From Deinococcus budaensis (GTDB lineage Bacteria; Deinococcota; Deinococci; Deinococcales; Deinococcaceae), in the NCBI RefSeq assembly GCF_014201885.1, contig NZ_JACHFN010000017.1, positions 18,774-82,773 of the forward strand: a DNA stretch of 64,000 bases, read 5' to 3'. The position numbers and the translations under genes were made by a program. The notes beneath the pieces are model-generated. The model made no database searches and was not told where the DNA came from. It saw only the letters and a program-made list of their open reading frames with translations. Every line of letters starts with the position of its first letter. Positions within the stretch are counted from its first letter, which is position 1. Positions 57,182 through 64,000 of this stretch are shown here, piece by piece.

Positions 57182-58113
57182 CACGTCACCCCCGAGTCGC
57201 GGTTCAGGCGCAGGTTGAGCAGGCTGACCACCAGAATGGCGAGCGCCAGCACAAAGGCCTGCGCCGAGGCGTACCCCATCTGAAGCTGGGTGAAGCCGTT
57301 TTGGTAGATCTGGTACACGGCGGTCGTGGTCGCGTAGCCGGGGCCGCCCTGGGTCATCACGTAGGCCTGGTCGAACAGCTGAAAGGCGCCGATCAGCGTC
57401 ATAAAGGTCACGAAAAAGGTCGTGGTCCGCAGGGTCGGCAGGGTGATGAACCGGAAACTCTGCCAGGGGGTCGCGCCGTCGAGGGCCGCCGCCTCGTAGA
57501 GGTACCGCGGCACCCCGGCCAGCCCGGCGAGGTAGATGATGATGCTGCCACCCAGCCCCTGCCAGAGGGTCACGAAGACGATGGCGTACATCGCCGTATC
57601 CGAGTTGGCGAGCCAGGCCGGTCCCTGGATGCCGAACGCGCCCAGCACCTGATTCACCACCCCGTAGTCCCGCTGAAGCATCCACGACCACACGGTCGCC
57701 CCCGCCACGCTCGACGTGACGGCGGGGATATAGAACAGGGTGCGGAAAAAGACCATCCCCGGCTTGGGGCGGCTGAGCGCCAGCGCGAGGCCCAGCGAAC
57801 AGGCGATCATGGAGGGCACGTACAGCAGCGCGTAAAAGCCCACGTTGCGCACGCCCAGCCAGAACAGGTCGTCGGTGAGCAGCCGCGCGTAGTTGGCGAG
57901 GCCCACCCAGCGGACCGGCGTGAGGATGTCGTAGCGCGAGAAGCTCAGCACGAACGCGAACACCACGGGCGCCACCGTGAACAGCAGAAAGAGGCCCATC
58001 GCGGGCGAGATGAACAGCAGGGCGGCGCGGGCCTCCGGGCGCAGCAGGCGCGAGCGGCGCCGGGCGGGCCGGGGAGGACTGGTCGCCGGGGTGGTCGTTT
58101 TGTGCAGCGTCAC
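57181..58113 (-). CDS. carbohydrate ABC transporter permease (MalF/UgpA-like)
   Basis: 310 residues with six spans (first near residue 30). The EAA loop reads YEAAALDGATPWQSFRFI (near 225-245). Start overlaps the end of the regulator gene by ATGA-type coupling. It pairs with the MalG-like protein and the solute-binding protein at 61933-63180. The substrate should be alpha-mannan oligosaccharides from the surrounding GH76 and GH125 enzymes. Confidence 0.93.
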   Translation of the reverse strand: MTLHKTTTPATSPPRPARRRSRLLRPEARAALLFISPAMGLFLLFTVAPVVFAFVLSFSRYDILTPVRWVGLANYARLLTDDLFWLGVRNVGFYALLYVPSMIACSLGLALALSRPKPGMVFFRTLFYIPAVTSSVAGATVWSWMLQRDYGVVNQVLGAFGIQGPAWLANSDTAMYAIVFVTLWQGLGGSIIIYLAGLAGVPRYLYEAAALDGATPWQSFRFITLPTLRTTTFFVTFMTLIGAFQLFDQAYVMTQGGPGYATTTAVYQIYQNGFTQLQMGYASAQAFVLALAILVVSLLNLRLNRDSGVT

Positions 58114-59327
58114 GGGGCAGGCTCCTTCCGGGAAGGGGGCGGCGCGGGGTGGGGAGGGGCGGCCCGGGTCAGCGCGGCCGGGGCCAGTGCGGCGGGAGGA
58201 GGCGCCGTCGAGCGGCCCGGCACGATCTCGAACGCCACGGGATTGCGCAGCGGCGCTTCTTGCCCCCCCAGCCGCGTCACGGCGAGGTCCACCGCCCGGC
58301 GCCCCATCGCCTCTTGGTCCTGGCGGACGTGGGTGAACAGCGGGCCGTCCAGCGGATCGCCCGGCGAGTCGAAGCAGGCCACGCTGACGTCTCCCGGCAC
58401 CCGGCGGCCCAGGGCGCGCAGCGTGTGGGTCACTGCCAGCGCCAGGGTGTACTCCGCGACCAGAAACGCCGTGACGCCCGGGGCCGCCGCGATAAAGGCC
58501 TCCAGCCGCGCCACGTCGAGGCGCACGTTCTCGGGGCGCAGGTGCAGCGGGAGGCTGCTTTCCAGCGCGTGCAGGGCGAGGTCGGGCCGCGCCGGGAGGC
58601 CCGCTTCCTCCAGCGCCGAGCGGTAGCCGGACAGGCGGTCTTCCAGCGAGGACGTGTTCTCGATGGGCGGGGACACGAAGGCGATCTCGCGGTGGCCGAG
58701 GTCGAGCAGGAAGCGCGTCAGGGCGGCGGCCGCGCTCACGTTGTCGGTCGCCACGCTGGGCGCCGGGATGCCCCGCAGGTACCGGTCCACCAGCACGACG
58801 GGAAAGCCGTCGAGCACCGCCTGGAGCAGCACCGGGTTGTAGTGCTCCCCGTGAACCGGAAAGACGATCAGGGCCTGCGCGCCCGCCCGCCGCAGGGCCG
58901 TGACCCCGGCTTCCTCGGCCCCGCGCTCGCCGTAGGTCCGGCGCAGCAGCAGGCTGTGCCCGCGCGAGGTGCAGGCCGCCTCCACCCCGCGCACGAGGTC
59001 GAGGCCGTAGGCTTCGGCAAAATCGGGCAGCAGCAGCCCCAGGGTGGAGGCCCCGACCCCGCCCCCGGGCGAGCCGAGGCCCAGGTCCGCCCGCACCCGG
59101 TCGAGGTCGGGCAGGGCCGCGCGGACGAAGGTGCCCCGCCCGCGCGCTCTCTCCACGATGCCCGCCCGCGCGAGCAGGTCAAGCGCCCGCCGGGTCGTGA
59201 TGCGGCTCACCGAGAAGCGCCGCGCGAGTTCGAGTTCCCCCGGCACCCGGCTCCCCGCGCGCAGGTGCCCCTGCCGCACGTCTTCGAGCAGCTCGGCCAT
59301 CACGTTGGCGTACAGCAGGCCCGTCAC
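58110..59327 (-). CDS. GntR-type HTH fused to LacI-type sugar-binding domain (mannan operon regulator)
   Basis: 405 residues; GTG start with GGGAGGCGGC upstream. Residues 1-70 are a GntR winged helix (GSRVPGELELARRFSVSRI, ALDLLARAGIVERARGRGT). Residues about 90-370 are a periplasmic-binding-like fold as in LacI (GLLLPDFAEAYGLDLVRGVE, LVDRYLRGIPAPSVATDN, DVSVACFDSP). This AraR-like hybrid usually represses sugar operons and is released by the sugar. It probably binds the site at 63305-63335. The C-terminus is a Pro/Ala-rich tail. Confidence 0.92.
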   Translation of the reverse strand: MTGLLYANVMAELLEDVRQGHLRAGSRVPGELELARRFSVSRITTRRALDLLARAGIVERARGRGTFVRAALPDLDRVRADLGLGSPGGGVGASTLGLLLPDFAEAYGLDLVRGVEAACTSRGHSLLLRRTYGERGAEEAGVTALRRAGAQALIVFPVHGEHYNPVLLQAVLDGFPVVLVDRYLRGIPAPSVATDNVSAAAALTRFLLDLGHREIAFVSPPIENTSSLEDRLSGYRSALEEAGLPARPDLALHALESSLPLHLRPENVRLDVARLEAFIAAAPGVTAFLVAEYTLALAVTHTLRALGRRVPGDVSVACFDSPGDPLDGPLFTHVRQDQEAMGRRAVDLAVTRLGGQEAPLRNPVAFEIVPGRSTAPPPAALAPAALTRAAPPHPAPPPSRKEPAP

Positions 59328-59336
59328 GCCGCCTCC

Positions 59337-60377
59337 CTACGCCCCGGCCCGGAGGGCTGCCCGCTGGGCGGCCGCCGCGCTCTCCCGCAGCAGGACGCCG
59401 CTCAGCGCCGCGCTGAGGTCCAGGGGCCGCCCGGGCACGGCCGCCCAGTCGGGGCCGTTCAGGCCGGAGGTGGGGTCGAGGTGGCGGGCGGCGCAGGCGG
59501 CGTTCGCGGCCAGGAAGGCCCCGATTCCGGCGGTACTCGCCGCGTCCTCCCGCGCGAGCAGCCCGAGATACCGCACGAGGACGCCCTTGAACAGCCCGCC
59601 GTCTCCGGTGCCCTCGCCAGGCAGGACCGGGCCGTATCTTTCCAGCGCCGCCCCCGCCGTCCGCCGCGCGAGGGCCAGCGCCGCGCTGTCCCCGGTCGCC
59701 TGCCAGAGCGCCGCGCCCGCCCCGATCACGGTGCCCTCGTTGTAGGTAAAGGCCCAGTCGCGGTCTATCCGGCCCGGCGCCTCGCGGCCCACGCCGTCCC
59801 AGACCACGCCCGTCGTGGGGTCGATGAGGTGGGCCTGGAGCCAACGCAAAACCGCCAGGGCGAAGTCGAGGTGATTCTCCTCGCCGGTCTGCCGGGACAG
59901 CCGCGCCCCCAGGATCACGGCGGGCGCGTTGGCGGGCGTGTTCTTGTAGCCGGGCTGCGTCCGGCGCCACGCGACGCCGCCTCCCTCGTGCCCGTTCCAC
60001 CCGCCCCGGATGTCGCCCCAGAGGTCCAGGCAGTCGGCCAGGAAGCGCGGGTCGGCGCTCACGCCGTGCAGCCGCAGCAGCGCGAGCGCCATCCACAGCA
60101 TGTCGTCGTAATAGTCGTTGTGGAGGCTGCCCCGGTTGGCCGGCCGCACGCCCTCCACCAGCCGGGCCGCGCGGGCGAGGTGCGCCTGCTCCCCGTCCCG
60201 CTCGAAAGCGTCCACCAGCGCGTCGAGCGCGTGCGCCTGCCACCAGTAGTGGAAGGGGTCGTCCGGCCGCAGGAGCCGGGGCGGCAGGCAGACCCGGTAG
60301 AGTCCGGCCTCGTCGTCCCAGAAATGGGTGTCCAGCGCGGCCTGCGCCTGCCGGGCGGCGTCCGTCCAGGCGCTCAC
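59337..60377 (-). CDS. GH76 alpha-1,6-mannanase-like enzyme, intracellular
   Basis: 346 residues, no signal peptide. The GTG start overlaps the secreted GH76 stop (GTGA). The (alpha/alpha)6 fold and the family Asp pair are seen in LHNDYYDDMLWMALAL (near 87-102). WNGHEGGGVAWRRTQPGYKN and WAFTYNEGTVIGAG are also family signatures. It likely cuts imported alpha-1,6-mannan oligomers before GH125 finishes them. It is shorter than the extracellular paralogue because it lacks the extra domain. Confidence 0.9.
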   Translation of the reverse strand: MSAWTDAARQAQAALDTHFWDDEAGLYRVCLPPRLLRPDDPFHYWWQAHALDALVDAFERDGEQAHLARAARLVEGVRPANRGSLHNDYYDDMLWMALALLRLHGVSADPRFLADCLDLWGDIRGGWNGHEGGGVAWRRTQPGYKNTPANAPAVILGARLSRQTGEENHLDFALAVLRWLQAHLIDPTTGVVWDGVGREAPGRIDRDWAFTYNEGTVIGAGAALWQATGDSAALALARRTAGAALERYGPVLPGEGTGDGGLFKGVLVRYLGLLAREDAASTAGIGAFLAANAACAARHLDPTSGLNGPDWAAVPGRPLDLSAALSGVLLRESAAAAQRAALRAGA

Positions 60378-61873
60378 GGCGCGGCCTCCAGGGTCAGCGA
60401 GTCGAGGGTGAGCCAGCCGTAGTCGTCCGCACCGAACAAAACGGTGAGGCGCGACGGCCCCGGCGGCAGGGTGACGGTGGTGCCCACCGTGCCCCAGGTG
60501 GTCCAGTCCTGTGTGGCCGCGAAGTTCACGGGCTTGCCCACCCCGTTCAGCACGAGCTGCCGTGAGGCGATCCCGCCGCCCGCCCCGTAGCGCAGGGTCA
60601 CCCGGTAGGTGCCCGCCCCCGGCGCGTTCACGTCGAAGGCCACCCCCTGCCCGAACGAGCGGAAGTTGCCCACGTACCCGCGCCCCGAGTGCCCCGGCGC
60701 CCGGCTCGCCGCGTCCACCCCGAGGTTCCGCGCGTTCTCGGCCTCGTAGCGCCCGTCTTTCCAGGGAATGCGGGCGGGCTGCGCTCCGGCGTTCAGCACG
60801 GCGGCCACGGCGGACCCGGCGGCGAGGCTCTGGAGGGCGTCCGCAGAAGGCACGGCGTCCCAGGCGGTGCCCACCAGCCCGTCCGCCCGCCGGGCATTCC
60901 AGGCGCTGGCCCCCTGGTCTCGCAGCGCGGCGAGGTACTTCTCCCCGCCCGGCTCCCCCGCCAGCCGCCTGAGCGCCCGGACCGTCACGCCCTTGAAGCC
61001 CCCGCCGTCGTTGGCGCCCTCGTCCAGCAAGATCCCGTTCTGGGTGAGGTTCGCCAGCGCCCAGTCCATCGCCCGGCGCGCGTCCGTCAGGTACGAGGCG
61101 TCCCCGGTCGCGTCCCGCAGCGCCAGCGAGGCGAGGACGAAATTGCCGAAGTTGTAGGTAAAGTCCCAGCGGGTCACGGTTCCATCGCCTGCCCCGGTCA
61201 CGTGGTCGTACACGCGCGGGCCGTCCACCAGGCGGGCCTTGACCCAGGCGTGGGCTTTTTGCGCCCGGTCGAGGTACTTCCCGTCCCCGGTCGCCTGGTA
61301 GAGCCGCACGCAGGTGTTCACGTAGGGCGCGTTCGTGGCGACGTTCTTCTGGTCCTTCACCGAGCGCCGCCACCACAGCCCGCCGCCGTAGCGGTTGTCC
61401 CAGCCCTGCCAGATGCGGCCTTCGAGTTCGGCGGAGGCGTCGAGGTAGCGCCTTTCCCCCGTGAGGCCGTAGGCGCGGATGGCCCCCTGCGCCCACCAAC
61501 CCAGGTCGTCGTTGTAGTCGTTGGCAAAGTCCGGGTACGCGGCCAGGAAGCCGTCCCAGACGGCGCCGATCATCGCCCGGTAGGCCGGGTCGCCGGTCGC
61601 CTCGTGCGCGTCCATCACCAGATCGAACAGTTGCGCTTCCCACCAGAAGTCCGAGTAGAGGCCGCCGACGGGTCCGGCGCCGTGCTCGGGGTGGGTCTTC
61701 TGGTCCGAGTAGGTGTAGAAGTACCGCGCCTGCGGGTCCCAGTAGGCGCGGACAAAGGCCTGCATCATGGCGCGCGGGTCGGACGGCGTGGGCGCGGCGG
61801 CGCGGGCTGCCCCCAGACCCAGGGCCAGGATCAGACTCGGGGCGGCCAGCAAAAGGAACGCGGCTCTGGGCAT
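60374..61873 (-). CDS. secreted GH76 endo-alpha-1,6-mannanase with CBM6/35-like domain
   Basis: 499 residues, GGAGCG eight bases upstream, signal peptide (1-26, ending ARAAAP). Catalytic GH76 domain about 35-365, with the Asp pair in ANDYNDDLGWWAQGAI (near 118-133) and RWDFTYNFGNFVLASLAL. The C-terminal part (about 370-499) starts with GRYEAENARNLGVDAAS, the typical opening of a CBM6/35 galactose- or mannose-binding module, and should tether the enzyme to mannan. It starts the breakdown of yeast-like alpha-mannan outside the cell. Confidence 0.92.
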   Translation of the reverse strand: MPRAAFLLLAAPSLILALGLGAARAAAPTPSDPRAMMQAFVRAYWDPQARYFYTYSDQKTHPEHGAGPVGGLYSDFWWEAQLFDLVMDAHEATGDPAYRAMIGAVWDGFLAAYPDFANDYNDDLGWWAQGAIRAYGLTGERRYLDASAELEGRIWQGWDNRYGGGLWWRRSVKDQKNVATNAPYVNTCVRLYQATGDGKYLDRAQKAHAWVKARLVDGPRVYDHVTGAGDGTVTRWDFTYNFGNFVLASLALRDATGDASYLTDARRAMDWALANLTQNGILLDEGANDGGGFKGVTVRALRRLAGEPGGEKYLAALRDQGASAWNARRADGLVGTAWDAVPSADALQSLAAGSAVAAVLNAGAQPARIPWKDGRYEAENARNLGVDAASRAPGHSGRGYVGNFRSFGQGVAFDVNAPGAGTYRVTLRYGAGGGIASRQLVLNGVGKPVNFAATQDWTTWGTVGTTVTLPPGPSRLTVLFGADDYGWLTLDSLTLEAAP

Positions 61874-61932
61874 GAACGCTCCGGGGGGGGAGGGCGGGGG
61901 CGCGGCGCGCTCGGCCACCCTGCCCCCGCTCT

Positions 61933-63180
61933 TCAGGGGTTGGCGTTGTCGCGCAGCACGCGGTCGCCCGCCTCCTGCGCCTTTCTGAGGGTAGTGCGCG
62001 CGTCCTGCTTGCCCTCCAGGAACAGTTGCAGGTTGGGCACCAGCGCGTTGCCCTCCATCGGCGGGTAGCCGGGCACGGTGGGGCGGATGCGCGCGAAGCG
62101 CAGCGTGTCGGTCATGGGCTTCCAGAAGGGGTCGTTCTGGAAATAGGGATCGTTCACGGCCCGCAGGTTGCCGGGGATGTTGTTGCTGGTCTTGCCCCAC
62201 AGCAGGGCATTTTTGGGGTCGGCCAGCCACCACTTCACGAAGGTCCACGCCGCGTCCTTTTGGCGCGAGGCCTGCGGGATGGCCAGGCCGAAGCCGCCCA
62301 TCACCGAGCCGCGCGCCCCCGTCGGCCCGGCGGGCGGGGGGACGATGCCGAAGTCGAGGTCCTTGCCGTACTTGCGGTAGCCGTCGATGCTCCAGGGGCC
62401 GGTATAGATCATGGCCGCCTTGCCGGTCACGAAGGGGTCTTGCGCGTTCGCCTCGCCCTGGCCGAAGCCCAGTTCGTACACCCGGTTTTTGTTGATCATG
62501 CGGTCCCAGAACTCCAGCACCCGCAGGCCCGCCGCGTTGTTGAAGTTCGTCCGGGTGCCGTCGGCGGTCAGCATGGTGCCGCCCGCCTGCTGGAGGTACA
62601 TGTTGAAGAGGCCGGGGTCGTTCATCAGAAAGCCGGTCCGGACCAGCTTGCCGCTGGCGTCGCGCTGGGTGAGCCGGATCGCCGCCTGTTCGAGCTGCGC
62701 CCAGGTGCGCGGAGGCTGAAGGCCCGCCGCCGCGAAGAGCTTCTTGTTGTAAAAGATCGCGCGGGCGTCCACCGTCAGCGGCAGGCCGTAAATCTTGCCC
62801 CCCGAGGAGAGTTCCTTGACCGCCTCGGGGTAAAAGTCGCGGATGTTGACCCGGTCGCGCGCGAGGTAGGGGTCGATGGGCGCCAGGACGTTTTTCGGCG
62901 CGTACAGCGCGGTCCGGAAGCGGTCCCAGATGATCACGTCGGGGACCTGTCCCGAGGTCGCGGCGGTCAGGAACTTCGTGATGATGTCCTGCTGCGGCAC
63001 GTAGCGCACCCGCACGGCCCGCTGCGAGGCGTTGAAGGCGTTCACCATCGTGTTCACCTGCCGTTCGCCGTCCCCGGTCCAGTCTCCCCAGAGGGTGATG
63101 GTCGTCTGCGCGGCGGCGTGGGGCGTGAGCAGCGCGGCAGTGGTCAGGCCGAGCGCGAGCGTGCGGGAGCTGAACCTCAT
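61933..63180 (-). CDS. sugar-binding protein of ABC transporter (alpha-mannan operon)
   Basis: 415 residues from ATG 63180 with GGAGGTCT eight bases upstream. Signal peptide (1-24, LTPHAAAQ), not a lipoprotein. Family 1 solute-binding fold: TTITLWGDWTGDGERQVNTM at the start, then VRVRYVPQQDIITKFLTA, and YTGPWSIDGYR and MGGFGLAIPQAS as later signatures. It is the first gene of the operon; 60 bases separate it from GH76. It should capture mannooligosaccharides for the two permeases. Confidence 0.92.
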   Translation of the reverse strand: MRFSSRTLALGLTTAALLTPHAAAQTTITLWGDWTGDGERQVNTMVNAFNASQRAVRVRYVPQQDIITKFLTAATSGQVPDVIIWDRFRTALYAPKNVLAPIDPYLARDRVNIRDFYPEAVKELSSGGKIYGLPLTVDARAIFYNKKLFAAAGLQPPRTWAQLEQAAIRLTQRDASGKLVRTGFLMNDPGLFNMYLQQAGGTMLTADGTRTNFNNAAGLRVLEFWDRMINKNRVYELGFGQGEANAQDPFVTGKAAMIYTGPWSIDGYRKYGKDLDFGIVPPPAGPTGARGSVMGGFGLAIPQASRQKDAAWTFVKWWLADPKNALLWGKTSNNIPGNLRAVNDPYFQNDPFWKPMTDTLRFARIRPTVPGYPPMEGNALVPNLQLFLEGKQDARTTLRKAQEAGDRVLRDNANP

Positions 63181-63304
63181 GGGGGAGACCTCCACGGCGT
63201 TGAGAGGACGGGGCGACTGCCTGCGGCTCGTCATGCCATCACACCTCCGGAAACCTGGCCGCGCAGCGCGTGGCCCTCGGCCCTTCAGACTTTTTGGTGT
63301 CCGC

Positions 63305-63335
63305 AGTGTGGGTTGGCTGTACATGACATGTCAAC
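63305..63335 (-). promoter_or_regulatory. promoter and palindromic operator of the mannan operon
   Basis: On the minus strand a perfect TTGACA (63330-63335) is followed 19 bases later by a CACACT -10-like box (63305-63310), about 125 bases before the first ATG. An 11-base palindrome ACATGACATGT (63321-63331) overlaps the -35, a good place for the hybrid GntR-LacI repressor of this operon. Confidence 0.6.
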
Positions 63336-63738
63336 AGGACAACTCGCGGCGCTCTGTCGCCCTCAGAAGGCTCCCAGGGGGCAGGCGCGCGGCTGATCTC
63401 ACGGCCCGCCCGCTCAGGCATGGCCGCCGCCCCGTCTCCCCCAGGGCCGCGCGCGGGGTGGGCGTCCGGCCGCCAGGACCCCCCGCCAGTGGTGCGGAAA
63501 GGCGGCCCAGTGCCGGACAGCCTGCCGCCCCTGCGGCCAGTCTGGATGGGCGGCGGCCAGGACCCGGTGTCGCCCGGTGGCCGCTCTGGAAAAAGGCCCG
63601 TTCCGGGCCGCGTCTGACAAGGGCCGCACCAGCGCGCGGGGCTGCGGCGAAGGGGTGGTACCCGGGTACAAAAGGTTGGAGGCTTCCCCAGCCCGGCGGG
63701 CTTCGCGGAGGGAAGCGGGCCAGCCTCAGGCAGGCAGA
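63336..63738. other. region without a recognised gene upstream of the mannan operon
   Basis: No supported coding sequence. Open frames here have no ribosome site, family pattern or normal composition. It separates the mannan operon promoter from the 3' end of the roadblock gene. Confidence 0.5.
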
Positions 63739-63766
63739 GTGGCCGGGAAAGACTCTCCCCGGCCAC
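63739..63766 (-). terminator. hairpin downstream of the roadblock gene
   Basis: GTGGCCGGG pairs with CCCGGCCAC (9-base perfect stem, 10-base loop), about 95 bases after the stop. No U-run is present, so terminator activity is uncertain. Confidence 0.35.
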
Positions 63767-63859
63767 CCGGCTGGTTGGTGCTGGACAGGCCCCCGAGCGG
63801 AAGATGGGTCCGACGCGACTCAGCGTCTGTCTCCCCGGCATCGGCCGTGGCCTCAGGCT

Positions 63860-64000
63860 CTACAGGATGTCGGCGACGCCCTGTGCGGTGTCGCGGGCTT
63901 CCATATGCAGCAGGCCGAGGTTCATTCCCGGCGGCGTCACCACCGCCAGCACCCCCTTGGTCCCGGCCGCGTAGATGTACACCTGCCCGGTCGCCCCGCT
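63860..64000 (-). CDS. roadblock/LC7-domain protein, 5' end outside window
   Basis: The last 46 residues are visible, open to the window edge. They read VYIYAAGTKGVLAVVTPPG, then MNLGLLHMEARDTAQGVADIL and stop, the C-terminal strand-helix of roadblock/LC7 (MglB-like) proteins. In bacteria these often partner small Ras-like GTPases in polarity or signalling; such a partner would lie upstream, outside the window. The call rests on a short segment. Confidence 0.65.
   Translation of the reverse strand, partial: SGATGQVYIYAAGTKGVLAVVTPPGMNLGLLHMEARDTAQGVADIL

Noticed and set aside
57182..57691. N-terminal extension of the MalG-like permease into the MalF-like gene
   Set aside because: ATG 57181 overlaps the preceding stop and starts a normal permease N-terminus; the extension is out-of-frame shadow of the other permease.
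63239..63841. 200-residue open frame upstream of the mannan operon
   Set aside because: Overlaps the likely promoter and operator, has no ribosome site and a Pro/Arg/Gly-rich composition.

Overview
The window is very GC-rich chromosomal, megachromosome or plasmid DNA. Its character best fits the genus Deinococcus or a close relative. This is inferred from gene content and style: a DUF11 / surface-protein operon, large PAS/GAF histidine kinases, and several genes whose start codon sits 6-13 nt after a TANNNT box, the leaderless pattern described for Deinococcus. No rRNA, tRNA, CRISPR array or intact insertion sequence was seen.

Layout. (1) 0-10.7 kb, plus strand: an unusual cluster. It holds a BTAD regulator (cut by the window edge), a small basic protein, a glycine/alanine-rich protein, two coiled-coil proteins (one with a C4 zinc-knuckle-like motif), a PASTA-like protein, a 1745-aa multi-enzyme protein and an alpha/beta hydrolase. 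The 1745-aa protein joins subtilase, peptidoglycan-binding, caspase-like, lytic transglycosylase-like, a second peptidoglycan-binding and DUF2272 modules. The hydrolase ends in a near-copy of the second peptidoglycan-binding module. None has a recognisable signal peptide. I think this is the undescribed system in the window; a cell-wall-targeted effector or contractile-injection accessory role is a hypothesis only. (2) 10.6-25.3 kb: an APC transporter, a two-component pair, a MATE exporter, two more sensor kinases (one about 1335 aa with a CheB-like N-terminus), a small secreted protein, a RibD/DHFR-like reductase and a DHA2-type MFS exporter. (3) 25.3-26.7 kb: a gene-poor scar with a frameshifted RibD-like pseudogene. 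(4) 26.7-39.6 kb, minus strand: a five-gene surface/cell-envelope operon of DUF11 proteins and a beta-rich barrel-like protein, with an internal attenuator-like hairpin and a final terminator. (5) 40-43.7 kb: a class V aminotransferase and a SIS-domain sugar-phosphate enzyme amid remnants of a GGDEF protein, a possible ROK-type kinase and a GH38 alpha-mannosidase. (6) 43.9-49.3 kb: a secreted protein, then an acyl-CoA dehydrogenase / PIG-L deacetylase / NodS-like methyltransferase / GT2 module. (7) 49.6-52.5 kb: a PQQ-type sugar dehydrogenase and an SDR, divergent from a MarR regulator with a perfect palindrome between them. (8) 52.5-55 kb: an MFS permease and a secreted protein. (9) 55-63.3 kb: an alpha-mannan utilisation operon (solute-binding protein, secreted GH76, intracellular GH76, GntR-LacI hybrid regulator, two permeases, GH125) with its own promoter/operator. 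A roadblock/LC7 gene is cut by the right edge.

How the genes fit together: region 9 reads as a complete import-and-digest route for alpha-1,6-mannan except for the ABC ATPase, which is not encoded here. The GH38 and kinase remnants at 43 kb look like the wreck of a second glycan locus. Six or seven decayed genes in 64 kb point to an accessory, fast-changing part of the genome.
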